Origin: Chryseobacterium sp. SN22
Lineage (GTDB): Bacteria > Bacteroidota > Bacteroidia > Flavobacteriales > Weeksellaceae
Length of the DNA: 64,000 nt
NCBI RefSeq assembly: GCF_008329705.1
Contig: NZ_VTSX01000011.1
Coordinates: 82,200-146,199, forward strand
Direction: 5' to 3'
Shown: piece after piece, positions 17,076 through 24,918 of the stretch
Position numbering within the stretch: the stretch's first letter is position 1
How the letters are laid out: each line of letters opens with the position of its first letter
The notes under the pieces: model-generated
Database searches by the model: none
What the model saw: only the letters and a program-made list of their open reading frames with translations
Told to the model about the DNA's origin: nothing
Translations under genes and position numbers: made by a program

Positions 17076-17960
17076 ATGGAACATATCATTCTGGTTGCCG
17101 GAGCTACCGGAAGCCTTGGAGAAAAGATCTGCCGGGAACTGCTAAAAAGAGGTGCAGAAGTAAGAGCCGTTATCCGCCCCGAAAGCGATCCGGAAAAAGT
17201 AAAAGCGTTACAGGAAGCCGGAGTCCGGATTTTCACTGCTGACTTTAATAATCCTTCCCAGCTTAAGGCTGCCTGTTCCGGCGTATCCTGTGTGGTATCC
17301 GCACTGGCAGGACTGCAAGAAGTGATCGTGGAAGCCCAGTCTCAACTGCTGGATGCCGCTGCAGATGCAGGTGTTCACCGCTTTATTCCTTCTGATTTCT
17401 GCACCGACTACACCCAACTTCCGGAAGGCTGTAACCGAAATTTCGATTTGCGGAAGACATTCAGCCAGATAGCAGAAAGCCGTAAGATCAGATTAACGTC
17501 TGTTTTCAACGGGGCTTTTTCCTATGTCCTGCGTTTCGGGATTCCGCTGCTGGATCAGAAAAACCAAAGTATTGCGTACTACGAAGGAAAGTCCGACTGG
17601 AAGATCGATTTTACTTCCCTTGAAGACACGGCTGCTTTTACAGCTTCCGCCGCACTGGACAAAACGGCCCCGAGATTCCTTCGTATTGCCGGTTTCCGAC
17701 TAAGCCCAGAAGATTTTGTGCCGTTGAGCAAAAAAGTATTCGGTACCCCTTTCCGTATGGAGAATCAGGGAACACTTGACCAGTTTAAAGAAACGATTGA
17801 GAAAGTTAGAAAAACCCATCCTGAAGGGGAACGTGAACTTTATCCGGCGTGGCAGCAGATGCAGTACCTGTACAGCATGTTTGCTGCCCATCATGATGAA
17901 CTGGATAACGGACGGTATCCTGATCTCTCCTGGCACACTGCTGAGGAAGCTTTACGATAA
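17076..17960 (+). CDS. NmrA-like NAD(P)-binding oxidoreductase
   Basis: 294 residues with the dinucleotide-binding motif GATGSLG (residues 9-15) and the NmrA/isoflavone-reductase-type layout (DAAADAGVHRFIPSDFCTDY). Relatives reduce aromatic alcohols or act as redox sensors; the substrate cannot be deduced. The FIPSDF segment is typical of the phenylcoumaran-benzylic-ether/isoflavone-reductase branch. It sits between the Crp/Fnr regulator and an epoxide-hydrolase-like enzyme, which suggests a small catabolic or detoxification group. Confidence 0.82.
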   Translation: MEHIILVAGATGSLGEKICRELLKRGAEVRAVIRPESDPEKVKALQEAGVRIFTADFNNPSQLKAACSGVSCVVSALAGLQEVIVEAQSQLLDAAADAGVHRFIPSDFCTDYTQLPEGCNRNFDLRKTFSQIAESRKIRLTSVFNGAFSYVLRFGIPLLDQKNQSIAYYEGKSDWKIDFTSLEDTAAFTASAALDKTAPRFLRIAGFRLSPEDFVPLSKKVFGTPFRMENQGTLDQFKETIEKVRKTHPEGERELYPAWQQMQYLYSMFAAHHDELDNGRYPDLSWHTAEEALR

Positions 17961-18200
17961 AACCCGTCTAATTTAACCCAAAGCTGTGTGATTCCTTTCT
18001 GAAAATTAAAATTTAAAGAGCAAGACTATTTAAATCGTGATCGCAGGTATACTCTCATTCAGCCTATTTTTATTTATACGTGGACTTGTGGACTTACAAT
18101 ACTCTGCAAGAAAGTATATTTTCATGCTCAGTGTAAAACGTCCCTTAGATTTAAATGATTAACCGAAATCAAACAGCTTTTAAAAATTATATGATTACTT

Positions 18201-19139
18201 ATGCAAACCCAATATACAGACGAATCTTTGATCCAGGATTGGACTGGATTCACCAACCATACCATTCATGTCAACGGCACTGAACTGCACTATGTGGACG
18301 GAGGAAGCGGCATACCCATTATCTGTCTTCCGGGATGGCCGCAAACCTGGTATTCCTACCGCAACATTGCCCTGCCGCTGGCTGAAGACTACCGCGTGAT
18401 CGTAGTTGACATCCGGGGGATGGGCAGTTCTGCAGCTCCTTCATCCGGTTATGATAAAAAGACAATGGCTGCAGATATCCATGAACTGATCCTGCAGCTT
18501 GGTTTGAAACAGGCTTTTGTGCTGGGCCACGATATCGGCGGCATGGTAGCGGTGAGCCTGGCGTATAATTTCCCTGAATCGGTGAGCGGACTAATCCTAG
18601 CCGACGGGCTTCATCCCAGCGAAGGCATGCTGCAGATGCCGCTGATTCCTGCTTCAGGCACTTTCAGCGATAAAATCAATCCGGAGCAGCCCTATACCTG
18701 GTGGATGGGCTTTAACCAAATTAAAGGACTTCCTGAAAAACTGCTGGAAGGACGCTACCGGCATCTCCTGGACTGGCTTTTTCATTACGTGATGACCGAT
18801 GACCGCAAAATTTCCGATTTTGAAAAAGAAGTGTATGCATCAGTCTACAATCAGCCGGAACGGATCCGCGCTTCCAATGCATGGTATCAGGCTTTTCATC
18901 AGGATATTGAGGATGCTGAAAGCTACCGTAAACTCCCTATGCCGGTGCTGGGAATTGCCAGCAATGTATCCTATAGATTCTACCAGTATGCGCTTCCTTC
19001 AACCGCTGAACAGTATGAACTGGTTCATCTGGCGGATACCGGACATTATATGTTTGAAGAAAATCCGGAGGATGTGCTGAAAGTTGTTCTTGACTACCTG
19101 GATAGAATGAATTCCTTTGAAATTCCTGCTGAAGAATAA
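18201..19139 (+). CDS. Alpha/beta hydrolase of the epoxide hydrolase / haloalkane dehalogenase type
   Basis: 312 residues. The nucleophile-elbow residue is aspartate, Asp111 in GHDIGG, placing it with epoxide hydrolases and haloalkane dehalogenases rather than serine esterases. The oxyanion segment is LPGWPQTW (residues 43-50), with PGWP in place of the common HGxP. The catalytic histidine is in LADTGHYMFEENPE. No signal peptide. A 240-base spacer separates it from the NmrA-like gene; I see no feature in that spacer. Epoxide hydrolase is the more likely activity. Confidence 0.85.
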   Translation: MQTQYTDESLIQDWTGFTNHTIHVNGTELHYVDGGSGIPIICLPGWPQTWYSYRNIALPLAEDYRVIVVDIRGMGSSAAPSSGYDKKTMAADIHELILQLGLKQAFVLGHDIGGMVAVSLAYNFPESVSGLILADGLHPSEGMLQMPLIPASGTFSDKINPEQPYTWWMGFNQIKGLPEKLLEGRYRHLLDWLFHYVMTDDRKISDFEKEVYASVYNQPERIRASNAWYQAFHQDIEDAESYRKLPMPVLGIASNVSYRFYQYALPSTAEQYELVHLADTGHYMFEENPEDVLKVVLDYLDRMNSFEIPAEE

Positions 19140-19177
19140 ATACGGATTTTAATTGGTTCAAAAGATAGTTTCAGAAG

Positions 19178-19238
19178 TTCAAAAGTGCTTAAAGGAATTC
19201 CGGTTTCTTTAGGCAGGACTTTTGAAACAGTCTTTTTT
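19178..19238 (+). terminator. Long hairpin with T run
   Basis: TTCAAAAGT (19178-19186) pairs with ACTTTTGAA (19218-19226). A partly paired 31-base interior and TCTTTTTT follow it. It ends the hydrolase transcript. Confidence 0.6.
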
Positions 19239-19373
19239 ATGATTATTCATTTCCGCAGAAAAGATGCCAGTAACTTCTGCTTAGACTGCAAAAATCTATT
19301 CAAAAACAAAATTAAGATAATACGCCTCCAAATTGTAATCTACAGGCTCTGAAATTATTCGGATCATGTTAAA

Positions 19374-20267
19374 TCAGATGAAATCATTCAGTGCTGTTTC
19401 AAGTTTGGGATAAGTAAATCCGAAACCGCTCTTTACCAATTTTTCAGGATAGACATTCCGGCTTTTTAACAAGAGCTCTGTTTCGGTCCGCAACAATACG
19501 GAAGCAATTTCCAGCTGCCATACAGGAGCATCAAAACCGAATGGGATTTTCATTTTCCGTCTCAGCGCTGTCATAAATTTTTCGTTGGGCATCGGAGCCG
19601 GAGCCGTCACATTAACCGGGCCTGACATCTCCCCATTTTCGATGATGTGTTCCACCGCTTTGCAGAAATCTGCGATGTGGATCCAGCTCACGTTCTGGTT
19701 TCCCAGGCCCTGCTTTCCGCCCAGCCCGAATTTCGTAAGTATTTTCAGTTTGGGAAAAGCACCGCCATTGTTTCCTAAAACAATGGATGTTCTTAAAGCC
19801 ACTTTTCTAATCTTTCCGGTTGCTGTTTTAAAAAATTCCTGTTCCCAGCTTTTGCAAATGTTCATGGAAAAGTCGTCGCCGGTAATTCCGTTTTCTTCGG
19901 TATTCAGATGCGTTTCGGAATGGATGTAAATGGTTGCAGAACTGGCATTCAGCCAGACTTTTGGTTTAGACCTGCATTCATTAACGGCCTGCTGAAGAAC
20001 TCTTGTACTGTTTATCCTGGAATTGTAGATTTCCTGTCTGTTTTTTTGCGTATACCGGCAATCGACGGATTTTCCAGCAAGATTGATCAGCACATCGGCA
20101 TTTTCGAGCAGGTTTTTCCATTCGCCCAAGGTCTTGGCGTCCCAGTGAAATTCGTTCCTGCGTTTTGGGCTCCGGGTCAGGACATAGATCTGGTGGCCTT
20201 TTTCCGTAAAGTAGATTTCGAGGTTTTTTCCGAGAAAGCCGGTTCCGGCAGCGATGATGATTTTCAT
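19374..20267 (-). CDS. TIGR01777 family NAD-dependent epimerase-like protein
   Basis: 297 residues. The N-terminal Rossmann motif is AAGTGFLGKNL. The family-typical segments DVLINLAGKSVDCRYT, RINSTRVL and the C-terminal WQLEIASVLLRTETELLLKSRNVYPEKL are all present. TIGR01777 proteins (E. coli YfcH relatives) have no established substrate. It is the last gene of a minus-strand group containing SRPBCC and DCC-type proteins, partners commonly seen with this family. A 138-base spacer with a short direct repeat separates it from the truncated DUF2071 gene. Confidence 0.88.
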   Translation of the reverse strand: MKIIIAAGTGFLGKNLEIYFTEKGHQIYVLTRSPKRRNEFHWDAKTLGEWKNLLENADVLINLAGKSVDCRYTQKNRQEIYNSRINSTRVLQQAVNECRSKPKVWLNASSATIYIHSETHLNTEENGITGDDFSMNICKSWEQEFFKTATGKIRKVALRTSIVLGNNGGAFPKLKILTKFGLGGKQGLGNQNVSWIHIADFCKAVEHIIENGEMSGPVNVTAPAPMPNEKFMTALRRKMKIPFGFDAPVWQLEIASVLLRTETELLLKSRNVYPEKLVKSGFGFTYPKLETALNDFI

Positions 20268-20276
20268 AGGAAGGAG

Positions 20277-20324
20277 GTTTAAAGTTTAAGATTCAAGGTT
20301 TAAAGTTCAAGGTTTTGAAGTTTA
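20277..20324. repeat. Short imperfect direct repeat
   Basis: GTTTAAAGTT occurs at 20277 and 20298 within a GTTTAAAGTTCAAG-like tandem, directly before the TIGR01777 start codon. Confidence 0.5.
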
Positions 20325-20405
20325 CGATCAATCAAAACCGGTTTATGTTTTCAGGCGCAAAGTTTTCTTTTTATCAAGCAGCATATTAAGCAGGCAAAGG
20401 AAGGA

Positions 20406-20606
20406 TCAGCAAGCTGATCGGATGAAGGCAGGAAGTCCGAGCAATCCGGTATTTAAAAACATGAATCCGACCAGACTTATATAGCATTTTCCCTGATAAT
20501 AATCCAGTTCCGTTCCTATTGGAAGATATTGCAAGAGAAGTGCAGGATCTATTTCGTAATTAATGATGGCCAGCTTGCGCCATCCTGCTTTTAAAAAGTT
20601 CATCAT
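20406..20606 (-). pseudogene. Truncated DUF2071 gene
   Basis: The 66-residue reading frame is the N-terminal part of a DUF2071 (YqjF-like) protein. It keeps AGWRKLAIINYEIDPALL, LPIGTELD and KCYISLVGFMFLNT, which are normally followed by about 170 more residues. Here the similarity breaks at LLGLPAF and a stop codon follows; I find no continuation in other frames before the next gene. It sits 20 bases after the SRPBCC gene, in what appears to be an operon. Most of the gene has been deleted. Confidence 0.75.
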
Positions 20607-20626
20607 TTTACTATTTTAATACAAGT

Positions 20627-21097
20627 TTATCTTCCATCAGCTGAATCCTTTGTTTCTGCGGTCCTTTTAATCAAACGGTTTCTTTCCAGCAGGAATTTCT
20701 TCATATAATTTTTAAGGAAAACGGCATTGAATATTTTACCGATGATTCCGAAGGGCGATTCAAATTCGAAAATATCAGTCATAATGGTGTTATTATTTTC
20801 CTTCCTGAAAAGATGCTGGTGTTTCATGGATCTGAATGCACCTTTCAGCATAACATCGGTGAAATGATAAGGTTTCTGCATGGCTACGATTTGTGTGGTT
20901 AAGGTCTGCATGACGCCCAGGTGTTTGGCTTTCCAGGTGACGGTTTCACCTGGTTCAATCAATCCCGAAGTTCTTCCGGCAATTGCTTTTTCACCTGTTT
21001 TGAAAGTCGATTTCTGATGCAGGTCGATATCTCTGGCCAGGTCGAAAACTTTCCGGATATCGGCTTGAATGGTTGTATGTAGACGGATAATGGCCAT
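20627..21097 (-). CDS. SRPBCC-fold (polyketide cyclase-like) protein
   Basis: 156 residues. The helix-grip pattern opens with TTIQADIRKVFDLARDIDLHQKS. GETVTWKAKHLGVMQTLTTQI, FRSMKHQHLF and FEFESPFGIIGKIFNAVFLKNYMKKFL follow it. The family binds hydrophobic ligands in a deep cavity; the ligand is unknown. It starts 12 bases after the DCC-protein stop codon and is followed by the truncated DUF2071 gene and TIGR01777, a combination that recurs in many bacteria. Confidence 0.82.
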   Translation of the reverse strand: MAIIRLHTTIQADIRKVFDLARDIDLHQKSTFKTGEKAIAGRTSGLIEPGETVTWKAKHLGVMQTLTTQIVAMQKPYHFTDVMLKGAFRSMKHQHLFRKENNNTIMTDIFEFESPFGIIGKIFNAVFLKNYMKKFLLERNRLIKRTAETKDSADGR

Positions 21098-21109
21098 TTT
21101 TAAATTCTT

Positions 21110-21916
21110 TTAAAGATTATTCCAGATTAAAACAGCCAGAACGGTCATCCTGAAAAGCGTCCAGGAAAGGGTCGGAAGCATATTCAGTTCTAAAATCCTG
21201 CATCTCCTGATGTGCTCCAGAAACATGACGGTTACCACCGTTCCGAAATAAATGAATGAAGAAGTGAAGCTCAGGTTCAGGAATAATCCGGGAATCAGCA
21301 GAACGGTTCCGATCAGGGAGACGGTCATCATATTTCCCAAGTAATCCCAAAGCTTTTCTTTAAGGTAAAATTTGAGAATTAAAGTCTGCCACAGGATCTG
21401 CCCGGTACAGATTGCGGCTTCCCTGAAGAAATTCCGGTTCAATCCTAATTTTTCTGAGAACAGGCTTAAAATATATCCTGAAAAAACGGCGGCAAAAACC
21501 ATGTAGGCCAGCCTGTATTTCAGATTGAAATCAGGAATACACGCTTCTGTTCCGTGATCGTTTTTGGAAGGAATGATCTGCTTCCGGTTGTAGGAGACAA
21601 AAGAATAGAGCTTTTTGAAAATCCAATACACAGGTTTGATCCGGGCTATCTTCTCCAGCACAGGAAAGGAGTTGCCGATGACCAGCAGCAGACTGTCCAA
21701 GCCGTAAGTAACTCTGTTTTTATCATGATCGACCAGAGCAATTTCATTTTTTGCCCGGTTAAAATCAATCCTTTTTTTAGCGTCAGCATTCAATTCCGTA
21801 AAAGCTTGCCTGCCGTTCTGATCCAGCATCCCAACGGCAATGAAGCTTTTGGAATACAGGTTGCACATCGGGCATTCGCTGTCGTAAATAAGGGTGTGGT
21901 GTTTAAGGGTTTTCAT
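21110..21916 (-). CDS. DCC1-like thiol-disulfide oxidoreductase (DUF393) with membrane domain
   Basis: 268 residues. The N-terminal 120 form a DUF393 domain with the signature YDSECPMC (Asp12, Cys15, Cys18), a thioredoxin-like CxxC. The C-terminal half adds about four hydrophobic helices (about 135-265), so the thiol domain is membrane tethered. It may move electrons for the neighbouring oxidoreductase, but the substrate is unknown. It is closely packed: 3 bases after the upstream membrane protein gene and 12 bases before the SRPBCC gene. Confidence 0.82.
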   Translation of the reverse strand: MKTLKHHTLIYDSECPMCNLYSKSFIAVGMLDQNGRQAFTELNADAKKRIDFNRAKNEIALVDHDKNRVTYGLDSLLLVIGNSFPVLEKIARIKPVYWIFKKLYSFVSYNRKQIIPSKNDHGTEACIPDFNLKYRLAYMVFAAVFSGYILSLFSEKLGLNRNFFREAAICTGQILWQTLILKFYLKEKLWDYLGNMMTVSLIGTVLLIPGLFLNLSFTSSFIYFGTVVTVMFLEHIRRCRILELNMLPTLSWTLFRMTVLAVLIWNNL

Positions 21917-21919
21917 AAA

Positions 21920-22306
21920 CTATTTTTTTAATTGTTTTCTGTAATCATTTACACAGATCAGATAATAAATGAGAGCCAGGATCGGCGTACCCCATATTGC
22001 AAAATCCATTACCCTCCTACCGCAGTTATTCCAGAATCGGTCTATCATATCAATTCCATCACTTGCTGCCAATGAAAAAAGAACGATGATAAAAAGCATA
22101 CTGATGGTATAATAGATTCTGAACAGGATACTTTTCTTATACGTTCCCGAAAACATTTTCCGGTTGGCGCTGATGAGATGATTCACCGCGATCAGAAAAT
22201 AAACAGCGATCGCAAAATCTCTCGTAGATGAGGGAATGATAAATAAAATAAGCAATAAAGCCAGCAGGGACTGAACATAAAAGTCGTTGATAATAAAAGT
22301 TTTCAT
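21920..22306 (-). CDS. Multi-pass membrane protein of unknown function
   Basis: 128 residues with four hydrophobic segments (about 10-27, 30-46, 63-82, 101-119) and a basic C-terminus. No family is recognised. It is the first full-length gene of the minus-strand operon that continues into DCC, SRPBCC and TIGR01777. An operator-like palindrome precedes the operon. Confidence 0.65.
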   Translation of the reverse strand: MKTFIINDFYVQSLLALLLILFIIPSSTRDFAIAVYFLIAVNHLISANRKMFSGTYKKSILFRIYYTISMLFIIVLFSLAASDGIDMIDRFWNNCGRRVMDFAIWGTPILALIYYLICVNDYRKQLKK

Positions 22307-22321
22307 GGTGATTGTTTTTTA

Positions 22322-22384
22322 TTAATTTTTCTGATGAAGCCCGAAATAAAAAATCAGGAACAGATGAATGAATAAGTTTTTCAT
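22322..22384 (-). CDS. Possible 20-residue membrane microprotein
   Basis: ATG-to-TAA frame encoding MKNLFIHLFLIFYFGLHQKN, a basic start and one hydrophobic stretch. It lies between the operator-like palindrome and the 128-residue membrane protein gene, 15 bases before that gene's ATG. It could be a leader peptide, a tiny membrane protein or chance. Too short to judge from sequence alone. Confidence 0.3.
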   Translation of the reverse strand: MKNLFIHLFLIFYFGLHQKN

Positions 22385-22392
22385 AATTATAA

Positions 22393-22413
22393 AATTTTCA
22401 ATAATTTTTGAAA
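22393..22413 (-). promoter_or_regulatory. Operator-like palindrome, operon copy
   Basis: A 21-base sequence with arms TTTCAA/TTGAAA, identical to the copy in the GbsR/MarR promoter (22999-23019). It lies just before the membrane protein operon. No perfect -7 box is visible beside it. Confidence 0.6.
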
Positions 22414-22426
22414 GTTTATACTAAAT

Positions 22427-22450
22427 AAAAAAGGCATTTGCCCTTTTTTA
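22427..22450 (-). terminator. Terminator overlapping the GbsR/MarR stop codon
   Basis: On the minus strand an AAAAAAGGGCA arm pairs with TGCCTTTTTT with one bulged base, ending in T's. Confidence 0.6.
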
Positions 22451-22951
22451 TTTCAACAGGTTGGTAATTTTTCCTACCAGCCAATGGTCGTCGCTCTTGA
22501 TCGCGAGGTCCATGATGTTGTTGATTTTCCCGGTCACAGTGCTGAAATCATTCATCAGTTTGATGAATTCTTTGGCGCCTTCCGTATCCTTGTCTTCAAT
22601 ATCTTTCAGTTCTTCCAGAAAAGAAATAACCGGTTCTATTTCTCTTTTCCGGCGTTCTTTGGTGATCTGTTTAAAGAGATACCAGACATCCTTTTCAGCC
22701 ACGAAATACTCTTTACGGTCACCTTTAACAAACTCCTTCTTCACGATTCCCCAGTCCATCAGTGCCCTGATATTCATGTTGGCATTTCCCCTGGAAATTT
22801 CCAGCTGCTGCATCACCTCATCAGTTGAGAGCGGCTTTTCACTTGCGATGAGCAAAGCATGGACCTGTGCCATCGTCCGGTTGATCCCCCAATTGGTGGC
22901 GAACGTTCCCCAGGTCTGGATGTATTTTTCTTTGGCTTCCGAAAGTGTCAT
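22448..22951 (-). CDS. GbsR/MarR-family transcriptional regulator
   Basis: 167 residues with a winged helix-turn-helix at about 22-85 (MAQVHALLIASEKPLSTDEV, then LEISRGNANMNIRALMDWG). A helical dimerisation part with ERRKREIEP follows. This matches GbsR-type MarR regulators, which sense small ligands. The gene has a textbook promoter overlapped by a palindrome that recurs before the adjacent operon, which supports autoregulation and control of the membrane/DCC/SRPBCC operon. The ligand is unknown. Confidence 0.85.
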   Translation of the reverse strand: MTLSEAKEKYIQTWGTFATNWGINRTMAQVHALLIASEKPLSTDEVMQQLEISRGNANMNIRALMDWGIVKKEFVKGDRKEYFVAEKDVWYLFKQITKERRKREIEPVISFLEELKDIEDKDTEGAKEFIKLMNDFSTVTGKINNIMDLAIKSDDHWLVGKITNLLK

Positions 22952-22977
22952 TGTTCTGTTGTTTCAGTTTCTTATGA

Positions 22978-23007
22978 CAAATGTAATTATATTTTTTGAA
23001 TTTTCAA
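22978..23007 (-). promoter_or_regulatory. Promoter of the GbsR/MarR regulator
   Basis: Minus-strand TTG (23005-23007), a 19-base spacer and TACATTTG (22978-22985) match the Bacteroidota consensus exactly. The -33 box lies inside the palindrome. Confidence 0.8.
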
Positions 23008-23019
23008 TAATTTTTGAAA
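22999..23019 (-). promoter_or_regulatory. Operator-like palindrome, autoregulatory copy
   Basis: Identical over 21 bases to 22393-22413; it covers the -33 box of the regulator promoter, where a bound repressor would block RNA polymerase. Confidence 0.6.
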
Positions 23020-23030
23020 ATTAATTTCAA

Positions 23031-23059
23031 ATAAAAACAGACATTTCTGAAATGCCTGT
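23031..23059 (-). terminator. Terminator of the VWA-MuiA operon
   Basis: On the minus strand an 11-bp stem (23037-23047 with 23049-23059, one wobble) is followed by TTTTTATTT. It lies about 230 bases after the MuiA-like stop codon. Confidence 0.65.
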
Positions 23060-23160
23060 TGATACTAACTTTAATTTACTGTTCTGAGATCATCTCTGCT
23101 CATTTATCAAGTCCCTGAATAATTTAATAAGTATTTAAAATAATTTTATAATACGCTTTT

Positions 23161-23290
23161 GAATTTTAAAATTGTGATTTTAAAGCCAACAGCAAAAAGC
23201 TAATTGCTATCAGCTAATTACGACCTCTGTGAACTTTAAAATTCTGATTGTAAATCCGGTAGCAGAAAGCCAATTGCTACAAGCTGCTTA
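23161..23290. repeat. Two imperfect direct repeats of about 60 bases
   Basis: Units at 23161-23220 and 23231-23290 (period 70) share TTTAAAATT, TGATT, AGCAnAAAGC and AATTGCTA blocks. The second unit runs into the last codons of the MuiA-like gene. Confidence 0.6.
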
Positions 23291-24904
23291 TAAACCTAGA
23301 ATCATCCTGTTTTTTAAAGAATTGACTTTAAATGAAAATTCTGATTTTCCGGTCTCATTGGCGTTTAAAACGATGTCCCAGGTCAGTTCGCCCGTCTCTT
23401 CATTATAAGTGGCACCTCCTTTGTTGACGAGGGTTATGATGAGCTGCTTATCCTGAGAGACCGGAATCCTGTCCCTGATCCTGAGTTTTACCTTTTCACT
23501 CTTGTTGTTGCGGACGGTAAACTGGTAAGCAAACTGCTGTTCCTTATTGGATGAAGAAATACTCTTTTCCATAGTCTTATCTTTAATTGCCTCTCTTTTG
23601 ACACTGATCTTTTTATCGTCACCCAGCGTGAGTAAAAGTTTACGGTCTGTATTTTCTGCGTTAAGCGTGGTTTTGCCCACGTTCGTATTTTCGAAAATTA
23701 CATTCGCTTCCGCATTAATGAGGTTGTATTTATCGAGATTATCCAGCTCTGCAATCAGATATACGGTTCTGTCGATTTTCGGAACCGTATAGTACATATA
23801 GGTTGCAGGAATTTCCATACGGTCCAGATTAATGCTGTTATCCTGATTATTGGATAAAACGGTGTACCGGTCTTTCAGGTCATAAGCCACATTCAGCTGG
23901 TTCCTGGAAACGGTTGAACCAACCACGGCAACTTCGGCAACGCTCATTTCTTTTGCAGCATATGACATGGATCTTACAGAAACGGAAGGCTCATCCCTGT
24001 TGATCTGTAATCCTGCAACAGCACCTGCCAAAGGCTCCTGGTAAAACAAACTCCATGCAGGTAAAGAAGGAATCTGTTTCTTCACATTCGGATATCCGGA
24101 AACCAGATGAAGCTCAACATTTTTCCAGTCCAGCCCGGAATTCTGTCTTACCATTGCTTTATACAGCAACTGTGCTTTGGAGTTGATATCAGGGATAATG
24201 ACATCATAATAAGGTCTCCACAAAGCTTCACGGATGCTGTATCTAATGTCTAAATTCACCTCTTCCGGACCTTCGCTCGAAATCTGCAGCACCAGTTTTC
24301 CTGTAGGATATTTTTCAAGCTCCTGATTGTTAAGATCAAATTTTGTCCGTAGTTTATCCAGCTTTCCGGCAACAGAAGCATAGGAAGTTTCAGTTTTGTC
24401 CAGTTCTGTGCTCAGGTCGGTTCTTTTTTTCTGATAATAATCAATCAGCTTTTCAAGTTCCTTTGAGTACGAAGTAGATCCTGAATTGATGACCTGGTTT
24501 TTATCCAGGATGCCGATGCTGTTCGCTAAAGCGGTTTTCCGGAAATCCAGATCCTTTAATTTTTTCTCCATGAGAGCGATGCTGTCCAGGACCATCTTAT
24601 GCTGCGGGTTTCTTTTATCCAGTTCCGTTTTGTAAAAATTTTCATCTGTTGTGAATCGATACGTAAGAACTGAAACTTTAGATCTCGAGCCTATTTTTAT
24701 GGTGCTTTCATCGATATTCTGTGCAATATTTGTAATCACCACTTCTGAGCTCCCTTTCGGGATTTTAAATGCCGTATTGCTGTACAGTTCTGCAGACTGT
24801 TCGTATAAAGTAACTGAATTTAATTTTGCTTCCGCAAAGACAGGTTTTTGCCCGAATGCAGCAAGTGAAATGCTGCATAAAGCAATGATAATGAACTCTT
24901 TCAT
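23288..24904 (-). CDS. Mucoidy inhibitor MuiA-like protein (DUF4140/DUF4139)
   Basis: 538 residues with a signal peptide ending AAFGQ. An N-terminal DUF4140-like domain (about 28-125) is followed by a coiled coil (about 100-200) and a DUF4139 beta domain (about 215-530, with IRYSIREALWRPYYDV and VELHLVSGYPNV). The family is named for MuiA, which lowers alginate mucoidy in Pseudomonas by an unknown route. It starts 14 bases after the VWA gene stop codon, so the two are cotranscribed. Envelope location is expected. Confidence 0.85.
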   Translation of the reverse strand: MKEFIIIALCSISLAAFGQKPVFAEAKLNSVTLYEQSAELYSNTAFKIPKGSSEVVITNIAQNIDESTIKIGSRSKVSVLTYRFTTDENFYKTELDKRNPQHKMVLDSIALMEKKLKDLDFRKTALANSIGILDKNQVINSGSTSYSKELEKLIDYYQKKRTDLSTELDKTETSYASVAGKLDKLRTKFDLNNQELEKYPTGKLVLQISSEGPEEVNLDIRYSIREALWRPYYDVIIPDINSKAQLLYKAMVRQNSGLDWKNVELHLVSGYPNVKKQIPSLPAWSLFYQEPLAGAVAGLQINRDEPSVSVRSMSYAAKEMSVAEVAVVGSTVSRNQLNVAYDLKDRYTVLSNNQDNSINLDRMEIPATYMYYTVPKIDRTVYLIAELDNLDKYNLINAEANVIFENTNVGKTTLNAENTDRKLLLTLGDDKKISVKREAIKDKTMEKSISSSNKEQQFAYQFTVRNNKSEKVKLRIRDRIPVSQDKQLIITLVNKGGATYNEETGELTWDIVLNANETGKSEFSFKVNSLKNRMILGL

Positions 24905-24918
24905 AGGGTAACGTTTGT

